Shown one piece after another: positions 9,581 to 18,809 of a DNA stretch of 64,000 bases (position 1 is the first letter of the stretch; every line of letters begins with the position of its first letter). Origin of the DNA: Candidatus Accumulibacter sp. 66-26 (lineage in GTDB: Bacteria; Pseudomonadota; Gammaproteobacteria; Burkholderiales; Rhodocyclaceae); assembly GCA_001897745.1 (NCBI GenBank), contig MKUH01000014.1, positions 1 through 64,000 on the forward strand, read 5' to 3'. Made by a program: the position numbers and the translations under genes. The notes below the pieces were generated by a model, which had not been told where the DNA came from, did no database searches, and saw nothing but the letters and a program-made list of their open reading frames with translations.

Positions 9581-11785
9581 ATGATCCTCGAGAAACAGGC
9601 GTCCATGATCGCGGCGGCGCTCCGCCGGATGTCGCTGAAGACCCGCCTGACCGTCGCGACGGTCGGACTCTTCACCCTGTTCATCTGGGTTCTCGTCTTC
9701 CTGTCGGTCACCGTCCTGCAGGATCGGCTCGAAAGTGTGCTCTCGGCCCAGCAGTTTGCCTCGACCCGGCATTCGGCGATCGAAATCGACAACAGCCTGC
9801 TGGATCGCCAGGAAGGACTGCGCCGCGTGGCGGCCCTCCTGCCCGCCGATCTGAGCGATCAAGTTCAGCAGGCGGCGCTGTCCAACCGCCCCTTGCTGGG
9901 GATCTATTTTCCCGGCGGTTCGCTCCTTCTCGGGCTGGACGGGAAGGTCATCGCCGAGCATCCCCCCGGCGGCGTGCGGCGCGAGCGGGACTTCAAGGAC
10001 GAGGATTACTTCCGCCAGGTCGTCGCCACGCGCCAACCCTACATCGGCAAGCCGGGAATCGATCCGGTCTCGCGGCGCCCGACGCTGACGCTCGCGGTGC
10101 CGGCCTTCGACGAAGAAGGCCGGGTTCGTGCGGTGCTGACCGGGGCGGTCGATCTGACGGCGCCCAATTTCTCGAGTCTCGCCTCCGAACAGGCGCAGGA
10201 GGGGAAAGGGGCGTTCTTTGTGGTCTCGCTGCGCGACCGGCGGATCGTCGTCTCCGGCGACAGCGGGCGGGTCGCGACGCCGCTTCCGGCGCGCGGACGC
10301 GATGTCATGCTGGACCGGATGGCCGACGGATTCGAGGGCTCCGGGGTCGGCGTCGGCGCCGACGGCGTGTCCCGGCTCTATTCGGGCAAGCGCGTCCAGA
10401 TGGCCGACTGGCTCGTATTGTCGGTCCTGCCCACCGAGATCGCCTTTGCTCCGGTCCGCGTGATGCGCAACGCGCTCTACGTCGTCGGCGCGCTGCTCAC
10501 CGTCCTTGCGCTCGCGGTGTTGCGCGGCATGACGCGGCGCATGTTGGCTCCGCTCGACGAGGCGGGCGATGCGATGCGCCGGATGACCGACGGCCGGGCG
10601 CCGCTGGCGCCGCTGGCGCTGCGGCGGAACGACGAGATCGGGCAGTTGATCGGCAATTTCAATCATCTGGTCGAAGACCGGAGCCGCTACGAAACCGCCC
10701 TGCGCGAAAGCGAGCAGCGTTTCCGCCTGCTCGTCGAAGCCGCGCCGGACGCCATCATCGTGCAGACGGGCGGGCATATCGTCTATGCCAACACCGCAGC
10801 CATTTCGCTGCTCGGCGCGCGCGGCGAGGAGCAACTGCTCGGCATGCCGGTGCTCGCCCACGTCCATCCCGACTGCCATGAGATGGTGAGCAGGCGCATC
10901 CGCGCGCTCGATAGCGGGAGCATCTACGTGCCGCCGCTCGAGCAGACCTATCTCCGGCTCGACGGAACGCCGGTCGCCGTCGAGGTTTCGGCGGTGCGCT
11001 TCCGTTACGAAGCGCAGGACGGCGCGCTCGTCTACGTGCGCGACATCACCGAGCGCAAGGCGCTGGAGCGCGAACGCGAGAGCCAGGCGCTGCGGTTGGT
11101 CGGGCTGTCGCGGCGCCTGCTGGCGGTGCAGGAGGCGGAGCGGCGCCGGCTCTCGGCGGAGTTGCACGACCGGACCAGTCCGAACCTCTCCGCCCTCAGC
11201 ATCATGCTGCGCACGGCCGAGCAACAGGGGCCGCTGGCCGGCACGGAGGCGCGCACAGCCTTGCTCGAAGACGCGCGCGCCCTGCTCGACGACACCACGG
11301 CGAGCATCCGCGAAATCAGCGCCGAACTGCGTCCGCCGGTGCTCGACTACGGCGGGCTGCTGCCGGCCCTGGAAAGCCACGCCGAGAGCTTCGCCGCGCG
11401 TACCGGCATCGCGGTCCGCATCGCCTGCCCGGCGCCCGTCGGGCGGCTGTCGCCGGAGATTGAATCGAGCCTGTTCCGCATCGCGCAGGAGGCCATGACC
11501 AACTGCGCCAAACACGCCGGCGCCGCCCACATCGACATCGCCCTGCGCCTCGAAGGCGATCAGCTCGTCCTGGTCATCGCCGACGACGGCGTCGGCTTCG
11601 AGCGCGAGCAGCTCCTGCGCCCCGGACACGGCCTGCTGATCATGCGGGAGCGGGCTGAATTCGCCGGCGGACGTTGCGAGATCGATTCGCGCCCCGGCGC
11701 CGCGACGCGCGTCACCGTCTCGATTCCGGTCGGAACTCGCGGGACTCGCGCCTGGGGGAGCAGCGACGAAGAGGTGTCGATCTAG
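9581..11785 (+). CDS. NarX/NarL-family sensor histidine kinase (Cache-HAMP-PAS-HisKA_3-HATPase)
   Basis: About 734 residues. Order of domains: a membrane helix (VATVGLFTLFIWVLVFLSVT), a periplasmic Cache-like sensor (about 45-290, with DFKDEDYFRQVVATRQPYIG), a second helix near 300, HAMP, PAS (about 375-495, opening SEQRFRLLVEAAPDAIIVQT), then HisKA_3 with the phospho-accepting His529 in RRRLSAELHDRTSP, and a GHKL ATPase domain with EAMTNCAKHAG, IADDGVGF and GHGLLIMRER. Autophosphorylation on His and transfer to a NarL/FixJ regulator is the family mechanism; the likely partner is the regulator at 12447-13088. The ATG at 9581 has GGAG 9 nt upstream; an in-frame ATG at 9563 would add six residues. 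The ligand is unknown. Confidence 0.88.
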   Translation: MILEKQASMIAAALRRMSLKTRLTVATVGLFTLFIWVLVFLSVTVLQDRLESVLSAQQFASTRHSAIEIDNSLLDRQEGLRRVAALLPADLSDQVQQAALSNRPLLGIYFPGGSLLLGLDGKVIAEHPPGGVRRERDFKDEDYFRQVVATRQPYIGKPGIDPVSRRPTLTLAVPAFDEEGRVRAVLTGAVDLTAPNFSSLASEQAQEGKGAFFVVSLRDRRIVVSGDSGRVATPLPARGRDVMLDRMADGFEGSGVGVGADGVSRLYSGKRVQMADWLVLSVLPTEIAFAPVRVMRNALYVVGALLTVLALAVLRGMTRRMLAPLDEAGDAMRRMTDGRAPLAPLALRRNDEIGQLIGNFNHLVEDRSRYETALRESEQRFRLLVEAAPDAIIVQTGGHIVYANTAAISLLGARGEEQLLGMPVLAHVHPDCHEMVSRRIRALDSGSIYVPPLEQTYLRLDGTPVAVEVSAVRFRYEAQDGALVYVRDITERKALERERESQALRLVGLSRRLLAVQEAERRRLSAELHDRTSPNLSALSIMLRTAEQQGPLAGTEARTALLEDARALLDDTTASIREISAELRPPVLDYGGLLPALESHAESFAARTGIAVRIACPAPVGRLSPEIESSLFRIAQEAMTNCAKHAGAAHIDIALRLEGDQLVLVIADDGVGFEREQLLRPGHGLLIMRERAEFAGGRCEIDSRPGAATRVTVSIPVGTRGTRAWGSSDEEVSI

Positions 11786-11873
11786 AGCGCGTTCGCCACG
11801 GGTGCGTGGCGCGCGTTCTCGCGCCGGTGCGGCGGACGCCGGGCGTCGTCAGGCAAGAAGCTGTCCGTCCCGT

Positions 11874-12194
11874 TCAGATGGCCGGCACGCTTTCGCCGGA
11901 GTTGCGCAGGTAGCTGCGGCGCGGCGAGGAGAGCAGGCGGTCGCAGGCCTGCTGGACGACCTCGGAACGAGCGACGATACGCGCGCCGTCGCCGAAGGCC
12001 TGCAACTGGCCGAGCAGATGGATGCCGAGGATGTCGATTTCGCGCACGCCCGAAAGGTCGATCTCGAGGCGCTGGTAGCGGTGCATGGCGTCGATGATGC
12101 CGTCTTCCAGTTCGCGCGCATGGGCGAAGGTCATGCAGCCGTCGAACTGCAGGCGGCAGGTGCGGCGGTCGGCTTCGATCAAGGTGATGCTCAC
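11874..12194 (-). CDS. STAS-domain protein lacking the regulatory serine
   Basis: 106 residues, almost entirely one STAS (anti-sigma-factor-antagonist) fold: VSITLIEADRRTCRLQFDGC, then RLEIDLSGVREIDILGIHLL and the C-terminal helix QQACDRLLSS. In SpoIIAA-like proteins the loop reads D-S-S/T-G, with the serine phosphorylated by a partner kinase; here it reads D-I-L-G, so phospho-switching in the usual way is impossible. The GTG start at 12194 follows GGGGAGA; a longer upstream frame exists but is arginine-rich and unlike protein. A TATACT hexamer (12366-12371, minus strand) may be its -10 box. It lies between a histidine kinase and a NarL-type regulator and may be a non-phosphorylated adaptor of that pathway; this is inference. 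Confidence 0.75.
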   Translation of the reverse strand: MSITLIEADRRTCRLQFDGCMTFAHARELEDGIIDAMHRYQRLEIDLSGVREIDILGIHLLGQLQAFGDGARIVARSEVVQQACDRLLSSPRRSYLRNSGESVPAI

Positions 12195-12401
12195 GGTCGT
12201 CTCCCCGGCAGGCCTGGCGATAGCGCGGCGGGGCCGCTGCTGTACCGCTGCCTTTACTCTGTTGGCTCGAAACGCGCTCCGGGATCGACGTGACGCGACC
12301 GAACCGCGGTGCCACTGGCTGATTCGCCGGGGCGCTTGCACGCGCTCCCGGTGAAATTCGTGCCGAGTATAGGAGGAGGGTAATAAGGGCGGAAATACAA
12401 T

Positions 12402-12423
12402 GGGTATGCTATTCGGCATACCC
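12402..12423. promoter_or_regulatory. Perfect 8-bp inverted repeat between regulator and STAS genes
   Basis: GGGTATGC (12402-12409), six-base spacer, GCATACCC (12416-12423). On the minus strand it lies 24 nt after the regulator stop and about 30 nt before the TATACT box of the STAS gene. The edge reads TACCCAT, fitting the NarL heptamer TACYYMT, but the other half does not fit fully. It could be an operator for the adjacent NarL-type regulator or a weak terminator; no U-run follows. Confidence 0.4.
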
Positions 12424-12446
12424 GCCAGACGGTATTTTGCGCGGGG

Positions 12447-13088
12447 TCAGTTGGTGATCAGCCCGTGCCGGATGGCGTAGCGCGTGAGGTCGGCGACGCT
12501 GTGCAGGTTCAGCTTGCGCATGATGTTGCGCCGGTGCACGTCGACGGTGGCCGGCGAGATGAAAAGTTGTTCGGCGATCTGCGTCGACGTGTTGCCGTTG
12601 GTGACGAGGCGCAGAACCTGCGATTCGCGGCTGCTCAGCGCGGGCGCCGCAGCACGGCTGCCGTCGCGGTTGAGCAGGGCGTCGGCGACCGTTTCGGCAA
12701 CCCGCGGGGTGAGGTAGGTGCGGCCCAGGCGCACGGCGCGAATGGCGCGCAGGAGTTCTTCGCCGGCCTCGTTCTTGGTTACGTAGCCGAGCGCGCCGGC
12801 GTGGAGCATTTCGAGAATGAAGTGCTTGTCGGTATGCGTGGACAGCCCGACGATCTTGACGTCCGGGGCGATGCTGCGCAGGCGCCGGGTCGCCTCGATG
12901 CCGTCCAGGCCGGGCAGGCCGATGTCCATGCAGACGACGTCGGGCCGGATCTCGCTCACGCAGCGCAGCAGTTCCATGCCGTCGCCGACTTCGCCGACGA
13001 CCGCGATGTCGGCTTCCTGTTCGAGAAGGATCCGCAGCGACTGGCGGAACATCAGATGATCCTCGGCGAGGAGCAGGCGCGTTTTCAT
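12447..13088 (-). CDS. NarL/FixJ-family response regulator
   Basis: 213 residues, the standard size. Receiver domain (1-120) with acidic pocket ED at 9-10, phospho-accepting Asp55 in VVCMDIGLPGLDG, Thr/Ser and Lys of the switch (GLSTHTDKH, GYVTKNE). A LuxR-type helix-turn-helix follows (about 145-210): LSSRESQVLRLVTNGNTSTQ and ISPATVDVHRRNIMRKLNLH. It should bind DNA as a dimer when phosphorylated. The Cache-PAS kinase at 9581-11785 is the nearest cognate of matching class. It follows the NIT-GGDEF-EAL gene by 44 nt on the same strand, so it may be co-transcribed with it. Confidence 0.93.
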   Translation of the reverse strand: MKTRLLLAEDHLMFRQSLRILLEQEADIAVVGEVGDGMELLRCVSEIRPDVVCMDIGLPGLDGIEATRRLRSIAPDVKIVGLSTHTDKHFILEMLHAGALGYVTKNEAGEELLRAIRAVRLGRTYLTPRVAETVADALLNRDGSRAAAPALSSRESQVLRLVTNGNTSTQIAEQLFISPATVDVHRRNIMRKLNLHSVADLTRYAIRHGLITN

Positions 13089-13132
13089 GATGGGGCCCCG
13101 GTTTCGTTGTTTATGCTTTTACGATACTACAT

Positions 13133-16100
13133 TCACATCTTCTCTCGTAGAAGCGTCTCGAATGCGTCGAGCGGCAGGGGGCGCCCGAATAGGTAGCCCT
13201 GGTAGGCGTGGCAGCCGGCGCTGGACAGGAAATCGCGCTGCTCGGCGGTCTCGACGCCTTCGGCGATGACCGCCAGGCCGAGCGTCTGGCCGAGGGCGAC
13301 GACGGTGCGCACGATGGCCGCGTCGTTGGGGTTGCTCAGCACGTCCTGGACGAAGGAGCGGTCGATCTTCAGCTGGTCGAGCGGCAGGCGCTTGAGGTAG
13401 GAGAGCGAGGAGTAGCCGGTGCCGAAGTCGTCGAGCGAGAAGCCGACGCCGTGCGCCTGGAGTTCGACCATGCGCGCGATGATGCCTTCGATGTCCTCGA
13501 GCAGGTGGCTTTCGGTGAGTTCGAGCTTGAGCCGGCGCGGGTCGGCGCCGGTTTGCGCGAGCAGGCCGAGCACTTGGTCGACGAAGTCTTCCTGGCGGAA
13601 CTGGCGGGCGCTGACGTTGACCGCCAGATTCAGATGCGCCGTCTCCGGCCGGCGCGCCCAGCTCGCCAGTTGCCGGCACGCCGTTTCGAGAACCCAGTGG
13701 CCGATCGGCAGGATCAGTCCGCTTTCCTCGGCGAGCGGGATGAATTCGACGGGCGAGACGTTGCCGCGTCGCGGGTGGCGCCAGCGGATCAGCGATTCGG
13801 CGCCGTGGATGTGGCCGTCACCGTCGACCTGCACCTGATAGTGCAGCGCGAACTGTCCTTCGCGCACCGCCTCGCGCAGGTCGTTCTCGAGCGCGACGCG
13901 CGCGCTGATCTGGGCCTGCATGGCAGGGTCGAAGAAACAGATGGTGTTGCGGCCGGCGAGCTTGGCCTGATACATCGCCACGTCGGCGCGCTTGAGCACC
14001 TCCTCAATGCTGGTCCGCTGGCTGCCGAAGAGGGTGATGCCGACGCTCGGCGTGCTGTGGTGCTCGTGCCCGGCCAGTTCGTAGGGCCGGCTGAGCGTGG
14101 ACAGGATCTTCTCGCCGACGGCTTCGGCCTGTGCGGCGGCTTCCTGCGTGTGCACGCTGAGGTCTTCGAGCATCACGACGAACTCGTCGCCGCCCAGGCG
14201 GGCGACGGTGTCGCCTTCGCGCACGCAGGCCGTCAGGCGCTGCGCCACCTCGCGCAGGAGACGGTCGCCCATGTCGTGGCCGAGGGTGTCGTTGAGCGTC
14301 TTGAAGTGGTCGAGGTCGATGAAGAGCAGGGCGCCTTCGCGTCCGCCGCGCGCACGCACGGCCAGCGCGTGGCGCAGGTGGTCGAGCAGCAGGCGGCGGT
14401 TGGGCAGTTCGGTGAGCGGGTCGAGGAAGGCGAGGTTGTGGATCTGCTCTTCGGCCGCCTTGCGGTCGGTGATGTCGGTGTGCGTCGCGACGTAGTGCGT
14501 GACGGCGCCGTCCTCGCCCTTGACGGCGGTGATCGTCAGCCACTTCGGGTAGATCTCGCCGTTCTTTCGCTTGTCCCAGATTTCGCCCTGCCAGCGCCCG
14601 CTTTTCTGGAGGTCGCCCCACATCGCGGTGTAGAAGGCGGCGTCGTGGCGCCCGGACTTGAGCATGCGCGGCGTCCGGCCGACGGCGTCGTCGACCGAAT
14701 AGCCGGTGATTTCGGTGAATGCCCGGTTGACGCTGAGGATCACGCCGCTGGCGTCGGTCACCAGCATGCCGACCTGCGATTCGAAGACGGCGGCGGCGAC
14801 GCGCAGATCGGCGTCGGCCTGCTTGCGTTCGGTGATGTCGCGCGCGAAGCCGACCGTGCCGAGCACTTCGCCCTTCTCGTCGAGCAGGGGCGCCTTGAAG
14901 GTCTCGATCCACTTGCGTTCGCCGTGGCTGACGATTTCTTCCTCGACCGTCTTGCGCCGGCGCGACGCGAGGACGGCGCGGTCGTCGGCCACGTAGCGGT
15001 CGGCGAGTTCGTGCGGCAGGATGTCGTGGTCGCTCTTGCCGACCAGCGCCTCCGGGTCGCTCGCGCCGCAGCCTTCGGCGAGGACGCGGTTGACCGCCAG
15101 GAAGCGGCTCTCGGTGTCCTTCAGCCAGACCATGAAGGGGAAGTTGTCGAGCAGGGCGCGCTGGTAGCCCTCCTTGCGGCGCAGGACGGCATCGTTCTTC
15201 AGGCGTTCCTCGGCCTGCGCGATGTGCCGCAGGTTGTCGCGGAAGACGAGCATGGCGCGCGCCATCTCGCCGATCTCGTCGCCGCGCCGGTCGTCCTCGA
15301 TGGCGACGTTGCTGTCGCTGGCCGCCAGCCGGTCCATGTCGCCGGTGATGCGCTGCAGCGGGCGCACGATGCCGCGCGCGATGACGGCGGCGAAGCTGAT
15401 GGCGAGCGTCAGCAGGACGCCGGCGAGCGCGCTGATGAAGATGGCGACGCGCGTGGCCGCGACCTCGGCGGCGCCCGCCTGCGCGATCAGGTCGGCAGCG
15501 ACGCGATCCTCGACCGTCTTCAACAGGTCGATCTTGCGCGTCACCGCATCGTGCCAGTCCATGGCGTCGATCTTCAGCTCCTGCGGGCGTTTTGCGAGGA
15601 CGCTGCGGCGCATCTGATCGACGATGGCCGCGTCCTTGCCGGCGAGCACGTGGTCGAGGAGCGCGGCCTGTTCGGGCGAGGCGACCAGGCGGAATTCCGC
15701 GAGGTAGATCCATTGCTGGTCGATCAGCTCGGAAAAGCGTGTCCGGTCGGCCGGAAGGATGCCGCCCGCCGAGAACCCGGAGACGCCGATCGCCCGCTCC
15801 AGGCCGTAGCGCTCCTTGACCTGCAGCAGGTGCGTGAAGGCGGTGATCGTGCGCGTCATGTCGGCGCGCGTGCCGACCGCCAGCATTTCCTGGACGATGC
15901 CGATCAGTTCGGTGATCAGGCCGCCGTAGTTGGCGGTCAGCTCCTGGCTGCTGATGCTCTGGCCGGCCAGGGCGGCGCGCCAGCCGGTGATGCGGCCGAG
16001 CGAAACCTGCGCGCGCGCGATGCGGCTTGCCAGGCTGCCGCTCAGCGCTTGCGCGTCGAAGCGTCCGAGGGCGCTTTCGAGGTCGGCGATGCGCGCATCG

Positions 16101-16408
16101 GTTTCGTAATAGCGTTCCGCGAGGCGCTCGAGGAAGGCGTCGCGGCGCAGGCCGGTGACGCCGATGGAAATGGCGCGTTCCTTCTGCACGGCGTGCGCGA
16201 GGGCGCTGACGACGGGCGCGAACTGCGCCATCCGGCGGGTGTTGCCGAGTTCGTGGGCGCTGTGGAAATAGTTGAAGACGATCCACAGCGACAGCGCGAG
16301 CAGGCCGCCTAGCGGCAACGCCAGCGCCAGCGCGATGCGCGTTCCGATCCGGTAGTTCTGCAGCGAGAAGCGGCTGGGCTGACGGGAGCGGACGGTCCTA
16401 GCGGACAT
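13133..16408 (-). CDS. NIT-HAMP-PAS-PAS-GGDEF-EAL c-di-GMP signalling protein
   Basis: 1091 residues. Membrane helix at about 24-47; a helical periplasmic NIT (nitrate/nitrite-sensing) type domain (about 55-315) with the paired motifs [10 protein letters not shown] (75) and [13 protein letters not shown] (197); second helix at 320-343; HAMP (345-400); two PAS domains (about 415-530, 545-660); GGDEF domain with intact LGGDEF and an RxxD inhibitory site (REGD) five residues before it; EAL domain in which EAL reads ESL but the other catalytic residues are present ([34 protein letters not shown]). It can plausibly both make and break c-di-GMP in response to a periplasmic anion. Its start overlaps the 3' end of parC by 11 nt. 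Confidence 0.9.
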   Translation of the reverse strand: MSARTVRSRQPSRFSLQNYRIGTRIALALALPLGGLLALSLWIVFNYFHSAHELGNTRRMAQFAPVVSALAHAVQKERAISIGVTGLRRDAFLERLAERYYETDARIADLESALGRFDAQALSGSLASRIARAQVSLGRITGWRAALAGQSISSQELTANYGGLITELIGIVQEMLAVGTRADMTRTITAFTHLLQVKERYGLERAIGVSGFSAGGILPADRTRFSELIDQQWIYLAEFRLVASPEQAALLDHVLAGKDAAIVDQMRRSVLAKRPQELKIDAMDWHDAVTRKIDLLKTVEDRVAADLIAQAGAAEVAATRVAIFISALAGVLLTLAISFAAVIARGIVRPLQRITGDMDRLAASDSNVAIEDDRRGDEIGEMARAMLVFRDNLRHIAQAEERLKNDAVLRRKEGYQRALLDNFPFMVWLKDTESRFLAVNRVLAEGCGASDPEALVGKSDHDILPHELADRYVADDRAVLASRRRKTVEEEIVSHGERKWIETFKAPLLDEKGEVLGTVGFARDITERKQADADLRVAAAVFESQVGMLVTDASGVILSVNRAFTEITGYSVDDAVGRTPRMLKSGRHDAAFYTAMWGDLQKSGRWQGEIWDKRKNGEIYPKWLTITAVKGEDGAVTHYVATHTDITDRKAAEEQIHNLAFLDPLTELPNRRLLLDHLRHALAVRARGGREGALLFIDLDHFKTLNDTLGHDMGDRLLREVAQRLTACVREGDTVARLGGDEFVVMLEDLSVHTQEAAAQAEAVGEKILSTLSRPYELAGHEHHSTPSVGITLFGSQRTSIEEVLKRADVAMYQAKLAGRNTICFFDPAMQAQISARVALENDLREAVREGQFALHYQVQVDGDGHIHGAESLIRWRHPRRGNVSPVEFIPLAEESGLILPIGHWVLETACRQLASWARRPETAHLNLAVNVSARQFRQEDFVDQVLGLLAQTGADPRRLKLELTESHLLEDIEGIIARMVELQAHGVGFSLDDFGTGYSSLSYLKRLPLDQLKIDRSFVQDVLSNPNDAAIVRTVVALGQTLGLAVIAEGVETAEQRDFLSSAGCHAYQGYLFGRPLPLDAFETLLREKM

Positions 16409-18806
16409 CCGGCAACTCCTCGAGCAGCGGGTCGTTGATCTGCCCGACCGGCGCGCCGCGCCGCGCGCGCTGGCTCAGGTGGCGCTCCTCGGAGGCGATG
16501 GTCTTGACCTTGCCGCGGAAGCTGCCCTTCACGTTGACCGTGACGCCAGCCAGCACGATCACGTCGCGCAGCGTTTCCTTGTCGCGCAGGCCCATGATCT
16601 GCACGCCCTTGCCGCCCGAGAGCTTCTTCATCTGCCCGAGGTGGAAGACGAGCAGGCGGCCGTCGTCGGCCAGCGCGGCGACGTGGTCCTTGCCGGCGGT
16701 GCGCAGCGGCGGCAGGATGCTCGCGCCGTCCTCCAGCGTCAGGAAGGACTTGCCGGCCTTCTGGCGCGACAGCAGGTCGCCGAAGCTGCACACGAAACCG
16801 TAGCCCGAGGTCTTGGCGACCAGCAGCTCCTCTTCCGGCTTGCCGGTCAGCACGTGCGCGATGCGCCCGCTGCCGAGCTCGACGAAGGAGCCGAGCGGGG
16901 CGCCCATGCCGCGCCCGTCGGGCAGCGCGGAGACCGGAACGGTGTAGGCGCGGCCCTCGGTGGACAGGATCACCAGCGCGTCGACCGAGCGGCATTCCTG
17001 CGCGCCGCCGAGGCGGTCGCCGTCCTTGAAGGCGACGCTGGAGAGGTCGAGGCCGTGACCCTGGCGGACGCGCGCCCAGCCTTTTTCCGAGACGATGACG
17101 GTGACCGGCTCGTCGGCCACGGCGGCGACTTCCGAGCGCGAGGCCATCGCCGCCGGCTGGATCACGGTGCGTCGCGCGTCGCCGTGCTTCTCGGCGTCGG
17201 CCTTGATCTCGGCGACGACCTTCTTGCGCAGCAGCGTGTCGCTGCCGAGCAGCTTGAGCAGGCCTTCGCGCTCGTCGCGCAGCTTGGCCAGCTCCTGCTC
17301 GATCTTGATCCCCTCGAGGCGCGCCAGCTGGCGCAGGCGGATTTCGAGGATGTCCTCGGCCTGCCGGTCGGACAGCGCGAAACGCTCGATCAGCGCGGGC
17401 TTCGGCTCGTCCGATTCGCGGATGATGCGGATCACTTCGTCGATGTTGAGAAAGACGATGTGCCGGCCTTCGAGGATGTGGATGCGGTCGTCGGCCTTGG
17501 CGAGGCGGAACTCGGTGCGCCGGCGCACGGTCGTCAGACGGAAGGCGCACCACTCGCCGACGAGGTCGGCCAGCGACTTCTGGCACGGACGGCCGTCGAT
17601 GCCGACGGCGACGAGGTTGATCGGCGCCGTCGTTTCCAGGCTGGTGTGGGCGAGCAGGAGGGCGACGAACTCGTCGCGGTCCTGGCGGTTGCTGACCGGC
17701 TCGAAGACGAGGCGCACGTCGTCGTCCTTGCCCGATTCGTCGCGCGCGCGGTCGAGCTGCGAGGCGAGCAGGGCCTTGAGCTGCGCGGCGGACTGTTCGA
17801 TCGCCTTCTTGCCCGGCTTCGGCTGCGGGTTGAGCAGGGCGCCGATTTCGGAGAGTACCTTGGCCGACGAGACGCCCGGCGGCAGTTCCTTGAACACCAC
17901 CTGCCAGGCGCCGCGCGCCATTTCCTCGATCTCGTAGCGGGCGCGCACGCGCAGGCTGCCGCGGCCGGTGCTGTAGGCGTTGAAGATGTCGGCCGGCGCC
18001 GAGATGATCTGGCCGCCGCCCGGATAGTCGGGGCCGGGGATGTGCTCCATCAGCTCGGCGACGCCGGCCTGCGGGTTCTGGATCTTGTGGATGGCGGCGG
18101 CGGCGACTTCGCGCAGATTGTGCGAAGGCATTTCGGTGGCCATGCCGACGGCGATGCCGGAGGCGCCGTTGAGCAGCGCGAAGGGCAGGCGCGCCGGCAG
18201 GAAGGCCGGTTCCTCGAAGGAGCCGTCGTAGTTCGGCTGGTAGTCGACGGTGCCTTCGCCGAGTTCGCCGAGCAGCAGGTCGGCGAGCGGCGTCAGGCGC
18301 GCTTCCGTGTAGCGCATGGCGGCGGCGTTGTCGCCATCGCGCGAGCCGAAGTTGCCCTGGCCGTCGACCAGCGGGTAGCGTAGCGAGAAGGACTGGGCGA
18401 TGCGCACCATCGCGTCGTAGGCCGAGGTGTCGCCGTGCGGGTGGTATTTACCGATCACGTCGCCGACGACGCGCGCCGACTTGACCGGCTTGGCGGTCGC
18501 CGACAGGCCGAGTTCGCGCATCGCGAAGAGCACGCGGCGCTGCACCGGCTTCATGCCGTCCTTGACGTCGGGCAGGGCGCGGCCCTTGACGACGGCGACC
18601 GCGTATTCGAGGTAGTCGCGCGCCGCCGATTCGTGCAGCAGGATGCTTTCGCCGTCGTCGTCCTCAACCGGGTCGGCCGGCGGCGCCGGCGGTTCCGGCG
18701 GCAATCCGGCAGGGGCGGCCGCGTCGGAGGGCGCGGCGGGCGCCGCCGCAGCGTGTTCGTCCGCCAGGTCGGCGAACAGGTCGGGGGTCTGGTCCATCGG
18801 TCCCAT
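16398..18806 (-). CDS. parC: DNA topoisomerase IV subunit A
   Basis: 802 residues. ParC cuts and rejoins DNA to unlink daughter chromosomes, with ParE supplying ATP-driven strand passage. Catalytic Tyr166 lies in [11 protein letters not shown]; the quinolone-determining segment reads [13 protein letters not shown] (121-133). The C-terminal beta-pinwheel (about 560-800) has repeated GYGFVCSF and GRGMGAPLG elements that favour ParC over GyrA, as does the partner gene 3 nt upstream. The first 50 residues are an acidic Ala/Pro-rich extension without counterpart in E. coli ParC. At the position of E. coli Ser80 there is Thr127 and at Glu84 an Asp. ATG at 18806; a second ATG at 18797 is possible. 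Confidence 0.96.
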   Translation of the reverse strand: MGPMDQTPDLFADLADEHAAAAPAAPSDAAAPAGLPPEPPAPPADPVEDDDGESILLHESAARDYLEYAVAVVKGRALPDVKDGMKPVQRRVLFAMRELGLSATAKPVKSARVVGDVIGKYHPHGDTSAYDAMVRIAQSFSLRYPLVDGQGNFGSRDGDNAAAMRYTEARLTPLADLLLGELGEGTVDYQPNYDGSFEEPAFLPARLPFALLNGASGIAVGMATEMPSHNLREVAAAAIHKIQNPQAGVAELMEHIPGPDYPGGGQIISAPADIFNAYSTGRGSLRVRARYEIEEMARGAWQVVFKELPPGVSSAKVLSEIGALLNPQPKPGKKAIEQSAAQLKALLASQLDRARDESGKDDDVRLVFEPVSNRQDRDEFVALLLAHTSLETTAPINLVAVGIDGRPCQKSLADLVGEWCAFRLTTVRRRTEFRLAKADDRIHILEGRHIVFLNIDEVIRIIRESDEPKPALIERFALSDRQAEDILEIRLRQLARLEGIKIEQELAKLRDEREGLLKLLGSDTLLRKKVVAEIKADAEKHGDARRTVIQPAAMASRSEVAAVADEPVTVIVSEKGWARVRQGHGLDLSSVAFKDGDRLGGAQECRSVDALVILSTEGRAYTVPVSALPDGRGMGAPLGSFVELGSGRIAHVLTGKPEEELLVAKTSGYGFVCSFGDLLSRQKAGKSFLTLEDGASILPPLRTAGKDHVAALADDGRLLVFHLGQMKKLSGGKGVQIMGLRDKETLRDVIVLAGVTVNVKGSFRGKVKTIASEERHLSQRARRGAPVGQINDPLLEELPDVR

Positions 18807-18809
18807 CGC

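Noticed and set aside
11786..11873. Hairpin CGCCAC-GGGTGC-GTGGCG between the kinase and STAS genes as a terminator
   Set aside because: Only a 6-bp perfect stem with an imperfect extension and no T-run; too weak to list.
12195..12419. N-terminal extension of the STAS gene to 12419
   Set aside because: Arg-rich and not part of the STAS fold; a GTG with a good ribosome-binding site lies at the domain start, and the extension would cover the palindrome and -10 box.
13208..16312. A 1034-codon open frame on the plus strand opposite the NIT-GGDEF-EAL gene
   Set aside because: It mirrors the real gene in a GC-rich genome; its translation is Ala/Val/Gly/Asp-rich with no domain, while the minus strand shows complete NIT, PAS, GGDEF and EAL motifs.
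16479..18383. A 634-codon plus-strand frame inside parC
   Set aside because: Antisense shadow of parC.
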